Of a DNA stretch of 64,000 nucleotides, positions 7,601-15,940 are shown one piece after another. Positions within the stretch are counted from its first letter, which is position 1. Every line of letters starts with the position of its first letter. Made by a program: the position numbers and the translations under genes. This stretch comes from JBBQUN01 sp963717115 (GTDB taxonomy: Bacteria; Actinomycetota; Acidimicrobiia; Acidimicrobiales; SZUA-35). The notes beneath the pieces were generated by a model that ran no database searches, was not told where the DNA came from, and was given only the letters and a program-made list of their open reading frames with translations. The stretch spans positions 806,001 to 870,000 of the forward strand of contig CAVQVO010000020.1 in the NCBI GenBank assembly GCA_963717115.1. Direction: 5' to 3'.

Positions 7601-8647
7601 GTGAACTCCAGCTCCCTCGTTGCCTCGGACTCCCCACCCTCACCGGACCTGATCGCCGACGTCGCCGGCGTCAGCCGCTGGTTCGGCGACGTCCAGGCCC
7701 TGACCAACCTCACGATCGAGGTCCCGAAGGGCCGGATCACCGTGCTCCTCGGTCCGAACGGTGCCGGCAAGACCACCGCCATCCGCATGATCACCGGTGC
7801 GCTCGGCCCCGATGAAGGCGCGGTGTCGGTGTTCGGACTCGATCCCACGGGCTCGGGCGGCGAAGAGGTCCGCCGGCGGTGCGGCGTGGTGTCGGCCAAG
7901 CCGTCGCTCTACGACCGCCTCGACGGCTGGGACAACCTCCGCTATGCCGCCGAGCTCTACGGTCTGGGCCGCCGGGCCGATGACCGGATCCGCGAAGCGG
8001 CGGCCCAGTTCGGCATCGACTCCGCACTCGATCACCAGGTGGGCGGCTACTCGACCGGCATGAAGACCCGCCTGGCTCTGGCCCGTTCGGTCCTCCACGA
8101 CCCCGATCTGCTCCTGCTCGACGAGCCGACCTCGGGTCTCGACCCCGAGTCGGCGATCTCGGTCCTCGAGCTGATCCGAACCATGACCGAGCAGGGTCGA
8201 ACCGTCCTCATGTGCACGCACCTGCTGCTCGAAGCCGAGGGCCTGGCCGATCACGTCGTGGTGATGCAGCACGGAACCAGCCTGATCTGGGGCGAACCGG
8301 GCGAGCTGGCCACCCAGTTCTGGCCGACACCCGTCGTGCGGGTCTCGGCCCTCGACGGTCGCGGGCTCGATCGGTTGGCCAACGCTCCCGGTGTCCGGGC
8401 CTACGAGCGCCAGGAGGCAACGGCCACGCTCGAGATCGACGATCTCGGACGTGTCCCCCAACTCGTCTCCGACCTGGTGGGCGCCGGCGTGGCGATCACC
8501 GCCGTCAACCCGTTCACCCCGACCCTCGAGGACCTCTACTTCGCGGTCCGCCGAGACCGGGGCTCGACGCTCGACGAGATCCCCCCACCCCCGTCGTCGA
8601 CCGGACGCCCGGTTCGTCGATCCCGAGTTGCGGAGCTGGCCCGATGA
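7601..8647 (+). CDS. ABC-2 type exporter, ATP-binding subunit
   Basis: A 348-residue ATPase with Walker A LLGPNGAGKTTAIRM, signature YSTGMKTRLALARS, Walker B LLLLDEPTSGLDPES and the switch histidine in VLMCTHLLLEAE. The order and the C-terminal extension (about residues 235-348) fit the DrrA/NatA-like exporter class. GTG start at 7601. Its TGA overlaps the ATG of the permease gene by 4 bp, so the pair makes one transporter. The substrate is unknown; drugs, lipids or sodium are all possible for this class. Confidence 0.88.
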   Translation: MNSSSLVASDSPPSPDLIADVAGVSRWFGDVQALTNLTIEVPKGRITVLLGPNGAGKTTAIRMITGALGPDEGAVSVFGLDPTGSGGEEVRRRCGVVSAKPSLYDRLDGWDNLRYAAELYGLGRRADDRIREAAAQFGIDSALDHQVGGYSTGMKTRLALARSVLHDPDLLLLDEPTSGLDPESAISVLELIRTMTEQGRTVLMCTHLLLEAEGLADHVVVMQHGTSLIWGEPGELATQFWPTPVVRVSALDGRGLDRLANAPGVRAYERQEATATLEIDDLGRVPQLVSDLVGAGVAITAVNPFTPTLEDLYFAVRRDRGSTLDEIPPPPSSTGRPVRRSRVAELAR

Positions 8648-9507
8648 CCACGATCGAACACGACCACGGAGGCCGCGAGCCCTTCCATCTGAGCCGCATG
8701 CTCACGGTTGCCCGTACCGACCTCAAGCAGCTCGTCCAGGCCCGGGACTTCTGGTTCCCGATGATCCTGCTGGGCAGCTTCTTCTTCGTGATCATCCCGC
8801 TCATCCTGCTGATGACCATCACCCAGATCGGTTCGGTCGAGACGGTGGCGAAGGTGTCGCAGTCACTCGACATGCTGCCGGCCGCCGCCCAGGAACAGAT
8901 CCAGGGTCAGACCCCCGAGGGCCGGACCGGCTACGCGTTGGCCGTCTTCCTGTTCGCTCCGGTCGCCGTGATCGTGCCGCTGACGATCTCGACCGCCGTC
9001 GGCGCCTCGACCATCGTCGGCGAACGCGAACGCGGCACCGGCGAGTTCCTCGCCCACTCACCCGCCAGTGCCCGGGAGATCTACATCGGCAAGCTCCTGG
9101 CGAGCCTCGTCCCCGGCTACCTCACGACGGCCGTCGGATTCGGGGCCTATTCGCTGATCGTCAACCTGACCGTCGGACCCGAAGTCGGCGGCTGGTTCTT
9201 CCCCACGTATCAATGGTGGGTGATGATCCTGTGGGTGCTGCCGCCCTTCCTGGCGATCTGCCTGTCGCTGGTGCTCCGACTCTCGGCCCGGGTCAAGTCG
9301 ACTGCGGCCGCCCAGCAGGCATCGGGCCTGGTCAGCCTTCCGCTGATCATGATCGCCTACAGCCAGTCCACGGGCGTGCTGCTGGGGGCCGGCAACATGC
9401 CGTACTACGTCGGCGCCATCGCCTGGGTGATCGCGCTGGTCAGCCTCCAACGCGGAGTTCGATCGGTCACCCGTTCACGCCTGCTCGGGGTGGCCGGCGG
9501 CATCTGA
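8644..9507 (+). CDS. ABC-2 type exporter, membrane subunit
   Basis: A 287-residue integral membrane protein beginning MTTIEHDHGG, with about six hydrophobic segments and the ABC-2 signature ERERGTGEFLAHSPASAREIYIGKLLAS that follows the second membrane helix. The large loop after the first helix (about residues 60-95) is typical of NatB-like subunits. The ATG at 8644 overlaps the ATPase stop. It converges on yebC with a 27-bp tandem repeat in the gap. Confidence 0.85.
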   Translation: MTTIEHDHGGREPFHLSRMLTVARTDLKQLVQARDFWFPMILLGSFFFVIIPLILLMTITQIGSVETVAKVSQSLDMLPAAAQEQIQGQTPEGRTGYALAVFLFAPVAVIVPLTISTAVGASTIVGERERGTGEFLAHSPASAREIYIGKLLASLVPGYLTTAVGFGAYSLIVNLTVGPEVGGWFFPTYQWWVMILWVLPPFLAICLSLVLRLSARVKSTAAAQQASGLVSLPLIMIAYSQSTGVLLGAGNMPYYVGAIAWVIALVSLQRGVRSVTRSRLLGVAGGI

Positions 9508-9526
9508 CCCCGGGCGCCTCGAGCAC

Positions 9527-9543
9527 CGCTCAGGAACTGAGCG
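9527..9543. terminator. Hairpin 1 in convergent gap (possible bidirectional terminator)
   Basis: CGCTCAGGAACTGAGCG forms a perfect 7-bp stem with a GAA loop. It lies between the convergent permease and yebC genes. There is no T-run, so intrinsic termination is only possible. Confidence 0.35.
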
Positions 9544-9553
9544 CCTCGAGCAC

Positions 9554-9570
9554 CGCTCAGGAACTGAGCG
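9554..9570. terminator. Hairpin 2 in convergent gap, copy of hairpin 1
   Basis: Exact second copy of the 7-bp stem and GAA loop, carried by the tandem repeat. It overlaps the yebC stop codon at 9557-9559. Confidence 0.35.
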
Positions 9571-10306
9571 CCTCGAGCACCGCGTCGGGGATGTCGGCGT
9601 TCGAGAACACGTCCTGCACGTCGTCGTGGTCGTCGAGCGCGTCGACCACGCGGAGCACCGCACCGGCGGCGGCGTTGTCGTCGAGGGGCACGGTGTTGGT
9701 GGGCACCATCGAGGTGTCGGCCTCGATCACCTCGAGGCCCGCGGCCTCGAGGGCCGACTGGAGCGTCTGGACGTCGGACGGGTCGCAGGTGACCTGCCAG
9801 TGCTCGACGAAGTCCTGGACGTCCTCGGCGCCGGCGTCGAGACCGGCCATGAGGATGTCGTCCTCGTCGACCGATCGAGCGACGTTGATGATCCCCTTGC
9901 GTTCGAACTGCCAGGCAACCGCTCCCGGCTCGGCCAGCGAGCCGCCGTTCTTCGAGAGCAGCGACCGGATCTCGGATCCGGTGCGGTTCCGGTTGTCGGA
10001 CAGGACCTCGATCAACAGGGCGACACCCCCGGGCGCGTAGCCCTCGTAGGTGATCGACTCGTAGTTGACGCCCTCGAGCTCGCCGGTGCCCCGCTTGACG
10101 GCGCGGTCGATGGTGTCGAGGGGGACCGAGGCGTTCCGGGCCTTCTGGTACATCGTGCGGAGGGTGGCGTTGCTGTCGAGGTCACCGCCGCCTTGACGGG
10201 CCGCCACCTCCACCTGCTTGATCAGCTTGGCGAAGAGCTTGCCCCGCTTGGCGTCGGCGGCGCCCTTCTTGTGCTTGATCGTTGCCCATTTGGAGTGGCC
10301 TGACAT
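9557..10306 (-). CDS. yebC: YebC/PmpR-family protein
   Basis: A 249-residue member of the widespread YebC family (N-terminus MSGHSKWATIKHKKGAADAK), reported as a DNA-binding regulator in some bacteria and, for the YebC2 branch, as a translation factor for proline-rich stretches. The conserved YEGYAPGGVALLIEVLSDNR block and the C-terminal MVPTNTVPLDD are present. An AGGTGA ribosome site precedes the ATG at 10306. The 3' end lies in a tandem repeat. The neighbourhood (pdxT, pdxS) follows the mycobacterial order. Confidence 0.93.
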   Translation of the reverse strand: MSGHSKWATIKHKKGAADAKRGKLFAKLIKQVEVAARQGGGDLDSNATLRTMYQKARNASVPLDTIDRAVKRGTGELEGVNYESITYEGYAPGGVALLIEVLSDNRNRTGSEIRSLLSKNGGSLAEPGAVAWQFERKGIINVARSVDEDDILMAGLDAGAEDVQDFVEHWQVTCDPSDVQTLQSALEAAGLEVIEADTSMVPTNTVPLDDNAAAGAVLRVVDALDDHDDVQDVFSNADIPDAVLEALSS

Positions 10307-10378
10307 CGTTCACCTCGTCGTGGAAACCGGACCGCAAATTCGGGGACGGGTCGATCCGCCCTTCCAGCCCGCAGGAGT

Positions 10379-10969
10379 CTACCCAGACACCTGTTCGAGG
10401 AAGAGCCGATGCAGCCGATCGTCGTCGGTGAGTTCGGGATGGAACGAGCTCACGACGACGTTGCCCTGGCGGCACAGCACCGGCGTTTCCCGGACCTCGG
10501 CCAGCACCTCGACCGCCGGACCGGCCGAGACGACCACCGGGGCACGGATGAACACGGCCCGGAAGGGGGCATCGAGTCCGTCGACATCGAGATCGGCCTC
10601 GAAGGAGTCGATCTGGCGGCCGTATCCGTTCCGGCGGACCGCCACGTCGATCGCTGCGAAGCATTGCTGGTCGGGACGGCCGTCGAGCACCTCGGTGGCG
10701 AGCAGGATCATGCCGGCACAGGTCCCGAACACCGGCAGTCCGGCGTCGAGTCGTGTGCGCAGGGGATCGAACAGACCGTTGAGGACGAGCAGCTTGCTCA
10801 TCGTGGTCGACTCGCCCCCGGGCATCACGAGGGCATCGCAGCGCTCGAGTTGCTCGGGGGTTCGCACCTCGATGGCGCACGCTCGGAGTCCACGCAGGAC
10901 CTCGACGTGCCGGGCGAAGGCTCCCTGGAGTGCGAGCACCCCGACCGTCGGGCCGTGGTCGCCTACCAA
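10379..10969 (-). CDS. pdxT: Pyridoxal 5'-phosphate synthase glutaminase subunit PdxT
   Basis: Releases ammonia from glutamine and feeds it to PdxS. It shows the class-I amidotransferase triad: Cys in PVFGTCAGMILLA and His-Glu in SSFHPELTDD, plus the GGESTTMSKLL loop. The start is uncertain: a TTG at 10969, overlapping the pdxS stop, gives 196 residues (normal length), while a GTG at 10939 would give MLALQGAFARH. A longer open frame upstream is pdxS in another frame. Forms an operon with pdxS. Confidence 0.9.
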   Translation of the reverse strand: MVGDHGPTVGVLALQGAFARHVEVLRGLRACAIEVRTPEQLERCDALVMPGGESTTMSKLLVLNGLFDPLRTRLDAGLPVFGTCAGMILLATEVLDGRPDQQCFAAIDVAVRRNGYGRQIDSFEADLDVDGLDAPFRAVFIRAPVVVSAGPAVEVLAEVRETPVLCRQGNVVVSSFHPELTDDDRLHRLFLEQVSG

Positions 10970-11859
10970 CCCCGTTCGGCGAACTTGACGGTGTCGTCCA
11001 TGCCGATACCGGTCATCGGGGCCCCGAGGCCCCGGCTGACCTTGGCCAGCACGTCGGCGTCGAGGTAGTTCGTGGTGGCCTCGACGATGGCCCGAGCCCG
11101 GGGGGCCGGGTCGTCGGACTTGAAGATGCCCGATCCGACGAACACTGCCTCGGCTCCGAGCTGCATGGCGAGCGCGGCATCGGCGGGCGTGGCGATCCCA
11201 CCGGCACAGAACATCGGCACCGGCAGCTTGCCGGTCCGGTTGATCTCCTGCACCAGGGGCAGCGGGGCCCGGAGCTGCTTGGCCCACTCGAACAGCTCGG
11301 CGTCGTCGGCCTGGGTGATCTTGCGGATGTCACCGGTGATGCTGCGGAGGTGACGGACGGCCTCGACGATGTTGCCGGTGCCGGCCTCGCCCTTCGATCG
11401 GATCATGCAGGCTCCCTCGCTGATGCGGCGCAGGGCCTCTCCCAGGTTGGTGGCACCGCAGACGAAGGGGACGGTGAACGCGAACTTGTCGATGTGGTGG
11501 GTCTCGTCGGCCGGGGTCAGCACCTCGGACTCGTCGATGTAGTCGACGCCCAGTGACTGCAGGATCTGGGCTTCGACGAAGTGGCCGATCCGGGCCTTGG
11601 CCATCACGGGGATCGTGCAGACCGCCTGGATGCCCTGGATCATCTCGGGGTCGCTCATCCGGGCGACGCCACCGTCGCGACGGATGTCGGCCGGGACCCG
11701 CTCGAGGGCCATCACGGCCGTCGCTCCGGCGTCCTCGGCGATCTTGGCCTGCTCGGCGTTGACGACGTCCATGATGACGCCGCCCTTGAGCATTTCGGCC
11801 AGGCCCCGCTTGACCCGGATCGTGCCGAGGTCGGTGTTGTCGTTCGATGCTTCGCTCAT
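10963..11859 (-). CDS. pdxS: Pyridoxal 5'-phosphate synthase subunit PdxS
   Basis: Makes PLP from ribose 5-phosphate, glyceraldehyde 3-phosphate and ammonia. The 298-residue TIM barrel has the family start VKRGLAEMLKGGVIMDVV, the catalytic lysine region VMAKARIGHFVEAQIL, the GEAGTGN loop and the GAEAVFVGSGIFKS phosphate site. The ATG at 11859 lies 6 nt after TAGGAT with no Shine-Dalgarno. Overlaps pdxT. Confidence 0.96.
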   Translation of the reverse strand: MSEASNDNTDLGTIRVKRGLAEMLKGGVIMDVVNAEQAKIAEDAGATAVMALERVPADIRRDGGVARMSDPEMIQGIQAVCTIPVMAKARIGHFVEAQILQSLGVDYIDESEVLTPADETHHIDKFAFTVPFVCGATNLGEALRRISEGACMIRSKGEAGTGNIVEAVRHLRSITGDIRKITQADDAELFEWAKQLRAPLPLVQEINRTGKLPVPMFCAGGIATPADAALAMQLGAEAVFVGSGIFKSDDPAPRARAIVEATTNYLDADVLAKVSRGLGAPMTGIGMDDTVKFAERGW

Positions 11860-11865
11860 GCGGCA

Positions 11866-11871
11866 ATCCTA
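11866..11871 (-). promoter_or_regulatory. Putative leaderless -10 element of pdxS-pdxT
   Basis: TAGGAT on the minus strand, ending 6 nt before the pdxS ATG. Confidence 0.45.
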
Positions 11872-11948
11872 CGATCGCCCACCAAGGTGGCGTCTACCCA
11901 GCAGGCCACTTTGTGCCGACCGAATGCCGCCGCTCGGGACCGAGGTGT

Positions 11949-12995
11949 CTACGGCAGGCGGGTGTCCCCGGCCTCGGGATAAGCCACCCAGGTGCGACCG
12001 GGCGTCAACAGGATCGGGTTGCCGTCGAGGTCGAGCAGGGTCGGCTGGCCGAGCGCATCGTCGCGGCTCCACGTCCCCTCGATGACCTGTCCATCGGTGA
12101 GCACGAACAGATCCCCCGAGCCGACCGAGTCCAGCTCGGCCGATGTGGGGTCGGCGGCGCTGATGCCGTAGGTGGTCACCATGATCACCACGTTCTCGGG
12201 AGCGAGCTGATCGCCGAGCACGGTGGTGTGCGGACGGCCGTCCTGGGCCCGGAGCCAGCCGGCTCGGGTCGGATCCCAGGTGTAGGTGACCGTCGGCGTG
12301 CCCCGGTAGGCGATGGTGACCGGCCCGTCCACGGCGCTCGCCCCCTCGGGCGGGTCGTCGTCGACCCCACGGAACTCGAACCACGGCAGCGGCGGTTCCG
12401 CGTCGTCGGGTGCGAAGGCGTACAGATCGGGGGCGTTCACGTAGAGGTTGTGGGGTCGTTGCCGGGAGCTGTCACGGAAGTAGACCGACCGGCTGATCGC
12501 CGTCACCTCGACGATCGGCAGGTCGCGCAGCCGCGCGGCCACGTAGTTGTTGCCTCCCGACGACGCATACAGGGGCCGGTTGAACCCCGACACCAGGTCG
12601 AAGTCCGAGGTGCGGCTGGAACGGACCGGACCAACGGGCGACGGCAACTCCGAGTGGAAGACCGCCCCCAGGCGGGTCACGCCCTCGGTGAGCATCTCGA
12701 AGACGATGTCGGCCTGGTCGATCCCGGTCTGGGGCCGCGCCTCGGGGGCGTTGTCGATCTTGACGATCAGGGCCGGTCCGGTCAGCTCCTCGGCGACCGG
12801 CAACCCGGTCAGCGGGGCGACCGGACCATCGGGAAGCACCTCGGTCGTCGTGGTGGTCGGAGCCGTCGTGGTGGTCGTCGGGGCCGTCGTCGTGGTGGTC
12901 GTGACCTCGGCCGCGTCGCTGCCACCCCCACAGGCGGCTGCCAGCAAAGCCAGCGTGGCGAGCGCGGCAACGGATCGATGGACGATGCGGGGCAT
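11949..12995 (-). CDS. DUF3048-family lipoprotein
   Basis: A 348-residue exported protein with a signal peptide and lipobox LLAAAC (about residues 15-20), so it should be lipid-anchored on the outer face of the membrane. A Thr-rich tether with three TTTTT blocks (about 28-50) leads into the DUF3048 region (PLTGLPV, PALIVKIDNAPEARPQTGID, ADIVFE, PVGPVRSSR, YASSGGN). YerB of Bacillus has this domain; the function is unknown. The ATG at 12995 has AGGAG upstream and overlaps the stop of the upstream gene by one base (TGATG), which suggests translational coupling. Confidence 0.85.
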   Translation of the reverse strand: MPRIVHRSVAALATLALLAAACGGGSDAAEVTTTTTTAPTTTTTAPTTTTTEVLPDGPVAPLTGLPVAEELTGPALIVKIDNAPEARPQTGIDQADIVFEMLTEGVTRLGAVFHSELPSPVGPVRSSRTSDFDLVSGFNRPLYASSGGNNYVAARLRDLPIVEVTAISRSVYFRDSSRQRPHNLYVNAPDLYAFAPDDAEPPLPWFEFRGVDDDPPEGASAVDGPVTIAYRGTPTVTYTWDPTRAGWLRAQDGRPHTTVLGDQLAPENVVIMVTTYGISAADPTSAELDSVGSGDLFVLTDGQVIEGTWSRDDALGQPTLLDLDGNPILLTPGRTWVAYPEAGDTRLP

Positions 12996-13798
12996 CAGAT
13001 CTCCTGGAGTACGTCGATGCGTAGATCGAGCGAGTGGGAGGCGACGAGCGCTCGGGGTGGCGGAACGAGCCACAGGTGCTCGACCCGGGCGGTCGAACCG
13101 GCCGGGACCAGCTCGCCGGACTTCATCTTGACGAAGGCCGAGGCCAGGGCGGGCGGGTACCGGGTCACCCCGACCGCAGCCCGATCGGCCAGCAGATCGC
13201 GGTCATCGTCGAGCATCGCCCGGAGCCGGCTCACGCCGAAGGCCCGGAACGATCCGAGCGGGCCGTCGAGGAACAGACCCCCGATCAGCGACGCCGCTCC
13301 CGTGCCGATCGCCGCGTCACCGTCCTTGGCACGGACCAGAAGCTCGGCAACGACCCCTTCGAGTTCGAGCCGATCGAGGGCTTCGAGCAGGCCCTGGGTC
13401 ACGATCAAGGTGACCGAGTCGGAACCCACCACCGCCATTGCGTTCAGGGCCGGATCCTCGAGCACTCGGACCTCGGGCTCGGGCAGACCGATCGAGAGCA
13501 CGAGGCCCTCGACCAGGTTGAGGAGCCGGGCGTGCCGGAGTTCGTCGGCGGGCACCGCCGAGAACTGCGAGAGCACCGCCTGCTCGACGTTGCGGAGCCG
13601 AGGGACCACGAGCGCGACCCCCGCGACCAGCCCGATGATCGGGGCCAGCGGCCAGGGGATCCCGGTGAGCACGCAGATGATCAGCAGCGGGATCGCGACG
13701 ACGACCGCGACGCCCACGATGACGGTGAGGGCGGTTGAGCGCAGGATCGAGTTCGCAGCCAGCGGGCTTCCTCCGGGTCGGACAGAACGGGGCGGCAC
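12995..13798 (-). CDS. Membrane pseudo-protease related to M48 (HtpX-like), HExxH lost
   Basis: About 267 residues: two membrane segments (about 22-44 and 48-66), then an M48-like domain. The family context NAMAVVG...VTQGLLEALDRLELEGVVA is clear, but where HtpX enzymes have HELSH the sequence reads ELLVR (152-156), and the later E of the REYAAD motif is D in DRDLLADRAA. All three usual zinc ligands are thus changed, so it is probably not a peptidase. The start is uncertain (GTG at 13798). It sits directly before a DUF3048 lipoprotein; the two may act together. Confidence 0.7.
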   Translation of the reverse strand: MPPRSVRPGGSPLAANSILRSTALTVIVGVAVVVAIPLLIICVLTGIPWPLAPIIGLVAGVALVVPRLRNVEQAVLSQFSAVPADELRHARLLNLVEGLVLSIGLPEPEVRVLEDPALNAMAVVGSDSVTLIVTQGLLEALDRLELEGVVAELLVRAKDGDAAIGTGAASLIGGLFLDGPLGSFRAFGVSRLRAMLDDDRDLLADRAAVGVTRYPPALASAFVKMKSGELVPAGSTARVEHLWLVPPPRALVASHSLDLRIDVLQEI

Positions 13799-13956
13799 CG
13801 CCCCTCGGCGACGACAGACGACGACCGACGAGCGAGCAGCAGACCGTCGGACAGACTACGCACAAGATCGTCCGCTCGGGCACCCCGGTGCGACGATGGC
13901 CGATTTTCGCCCCTCCCGGGCCGGCCGATCGACGCCGATCGGTGGCCCCGAATGGG

Positions 13957-15027
13957 TCAGGACAGCATCGGTCGGTACCGGTCGAGGTAGGCGTCGGCGA
14001 GGTTGACCATCGAGAACTCCGCAGCGCGGGTCCGACCGTCGACGAGCCGCTGTTCGATCTCCGGGGTGCGGTCGAGGGCCGAGCGCAGCGCCCGGGCGAG
14101 GTCGACGGGATCCCCCCGACGGAACAGGGTGGCGTCGCGCCCGTTCCGGCTGGTGAGTCGGTAGGCCTCGAGGTCGCTGGCCACCACCGGGGTTCCGGCG
14201 GCCATGCCCTCGAGGAGCACGACGCCGAAACTCTCGCCGTTGATCGAGGGAACGCAGAAGACGTCGGCGCCGCGAAGGGCGGCGACCTTGTCGGCCTCGG
14301 TCATGGGACCCAGCCAGTGCAGGCGATGGTTGTCGGCGTTGGCGGCCCGAAGCGATGCGGTCTCGGGGCCGTGACCCCCGATCCAGATCGAGACGTCGTC
14401 GGGAAGCAGGCGAGACGCTTCGATCAGGACCGACAGACCCTTGCGGGGCTCGTGACGGGCCAGGAAGAAGACGGTGGGTCCGGTGGTCGGGGCCGGGTCG
14501 GCCTCGGCGAAGCGCGGTACCTCGATCCCGTTGAACAGCACCTCGTAGCGACCACCGAGATGGCGGCTCGCCATGTCGGCCGCCTCGGGAGACACCGCCA
14601 CCCGCACGTCGAGCCGGGTGACCAGCCGTCGCAGCAGCGGCCGCATCCAGCGATACACGGCGATGTCGCCGCTGGCGTGGAACGTCCCGATCAGGGGAAG
14701 GGGCTTCACCATCAGCGTCGTGAGGGTCGGCCCGGGGGCGAGCGGCTCGTGGAGGTGGAGGAGGTCGAACCGCTCGTCCCAGATGGCCGACAGGGCTCGG
14801 AGTTGCGCGGCGGCGTCGGGAGCGACCGGAGCCAGCGAGCCGTTCTGGGCGTAGGGCATGGAGTTGCCGAGCGGCGTGATCCACGGCTCGGGCGGGAGGC
14901 CGTCGCAGGGTGCCAGTACCTGGACGTCGACCCCCTGATTGCGCAGGGTCCGGGCCAGACCGATGACCTGCGATTGGACCCCACCCCAGACACCCATGCT
15001 GTACGGGCAGATCATGCCGACCCTCAT
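13957..15027 (-). CDS. pimA: PimA-type GDP-mannose glycosyltransferase (phosphatidylinositol mannoside pathway)
   Basis: Adds the first mannose to phosphatidylinositol at the inner face of the membrane. The 356-residue GT4 protein starts MRVGMICPYSMGVWGGVQ, matching PimA, with the GGVQ phosphate loop, LLHLHEPLAPG, FFLARHEPRKGL and the C-terminal nucleotide-sugar motif NGESFGVVLLEGMAAGTPVVAS written here in short form as GESFGVVLLEGMA. Overlaps the upstream acyltransferase gene by 4 bp. The order pgsA, acyltransferase, pimA is that of mycobacteria. Confidence 0.9.
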   Translation of the reverse strand: MRVGMICPYSMGVWGGVQSQVIGLARTLRNQGVDVQVLAPCDGLPPEPWITPLGNSMPYAQNGSLAPVAPDAAAQLRALSAIWDERFDLLHLHEPLAPGPTLTTLMVKPLPLIGTFHASGDIAVYRWMRPLLRRLVTRLDVRVAVSPEAADMASRHLGGRYEVLFNGIEVPRFAEADPAPTTGPTVFFLARHEPRKGLSVLIEASRLLPDDVSIWIGGHGPETASLRAANADNHRLHWLGPMTEADKVAALRGADVFCVPSINGESFGVVLLEGMAAGTPVVASDLEAYRLTSRNGRDATLFRRGDPVDLARALRSALDRTPEIEQRLVDGRTRAAEFSMVNLADAYLDRYRPMLS

Positions 15028-15926
15028 CGACGGGCCTCGGGCTCGTCGAAGCGTGGTTCGAGGACGTGCCATTGCTCGGGGGCCCGTTCGACCAGCCGCT
15101 CCAGCGCATGAGCCACCCGCTGGGTCGTCGCGGCGACGTCGGCCCGCAGCGATCCGGCGCGTACGATCTCGATCTCGGGTTCGATGATGCAGTGATGGCC
15201 GATGGCAGCGGGCCGGCCGACCGCGGCCTCGAAGTAGACGGCGCAGGGGTGCAACGGAGCTCCGGTCCGGCGGGCCAGCAGGGCCGGACCGGCGGGCATG
15301 GTGACGGTGCGACCGAAGAAGGTCACCTCGACCCCTCCCCCGGCGATGTCCCGGTCCGACAGCAGGCAGACCACGTGCCGGTCGCGGACGGCGGCGGCCA
15401 ACTGGCTGATCGCGCCCGGACCGAGTGGAATGACCGACACCCCGTACGACTGGCGAAGTTCGACGAACCACTCGAACAGGTCTTCGGGTTCGAGTCGCTC
15501 GACCACCGCGCTGACCGGGATGTGCACGACCCGACCCAGGTACGCCGCGGCCCATTCCCAACCGCCCAGGTGCGGGAGCGCGAGGATCGGACCGAACCCT
15601 CGGGAGCGGGCGTTCTCGATGTGTTCGAAGCCGGTCACCCGCATCCCGGCGTCGATCGTCTCGGCGGGCAGGGAGGGCAACCGCAGCGTTTCGGCCCAGT
15701 AGCGGGCGTACGACGCGAACCCCTGCCGGACCAGCCGGTCGATCTGGTCGGCATCGAGCTCGGGGCACACCACTGCGAGGTTCTTCGCGAGCGCGTCGCG
15801 GCGATCCGACGGGCGACGGCCGGCGATCGCGCCGATGCCGCCGGCCGCCGCGACCAGCGGGGGCAGCGGGATCCGGCGGGTGACGGCGGTTCCCGTCCGG
15901 TAGAGCCGCAGCGCACGGCTGGTCAC
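15024..15926 (-). CDS. Phosphatidylinositol mannoside acyltransferase (PatA-like)
   Basis: A 300-residue member of the HtrB/LpxL acyltransferase family, expected to acylate the mannose of PIM1/PIM2. The catalytic block LALPHLGGWEWAA (His about residue 119 with its acidic partner five residues on), PLGPGAISQL and VCLLSDRDIAGGGVEV followed by FFGR are family marks. It lies between pgsA and pimA, overlapping the latter by 4 bp, exactly as Rv2611c does in M. tuberculosis. Assignment rests on family plus context. Confidence 0.87.
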   Translation of the reverse strand: MTSRALRLYRTGTAVTRRIPLPPLVAAAGGIGAIAGRRPSDRRDALAKNLAVVCPELDADQIDRLVRQGFASYARYWAETLRLPSLPAETIDAGMRVTGFEHIENARSRGFGPILALPHLGGWEWAAAYLGRVVHIPVSAVVERLEPEDLFEWFVELRQSYGVSVIPLGPGAISQLAAAVRDRHVVCLLSDRDIAGGGVEVTFFGRTVTMPAGPALLARRTGAPLHPCAVYFEAAVGRPAAIGHHCIIEPEIEIVRAGSLRADVAATTQRVAHALERLVERAPEQWHVLEPRFDEPEARR

Positions 15927-15940
15927 GGGCGGTCGAGCGA

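Larger units (their letters stand above)
9514..9582. repeat. 27-bp tandem repeat (2.5 copies) spanning the yebC stop
   Basis: Two perfect 27-bp copies (9514-9540, 9541-9567) and a partial third (9568-9582). Each full copy carries CTCAGGAACTGAG and an in-frame TGA on the minus strand, so yebC ends in the second copy and a duplicate tail with its own stop lies beyond it. The third, partial copy is inside the normal yebC coding end. Confidence 0.9.

Noticed and set aside
13957..15768. A 603-codon fusion of acyltransferase and PimA on one frame
   Set aside because: The upstream half is the acyltransferase gene read in the wrong frame; PimA starts at the ATG at 15027 with a perfect family N-terminus.
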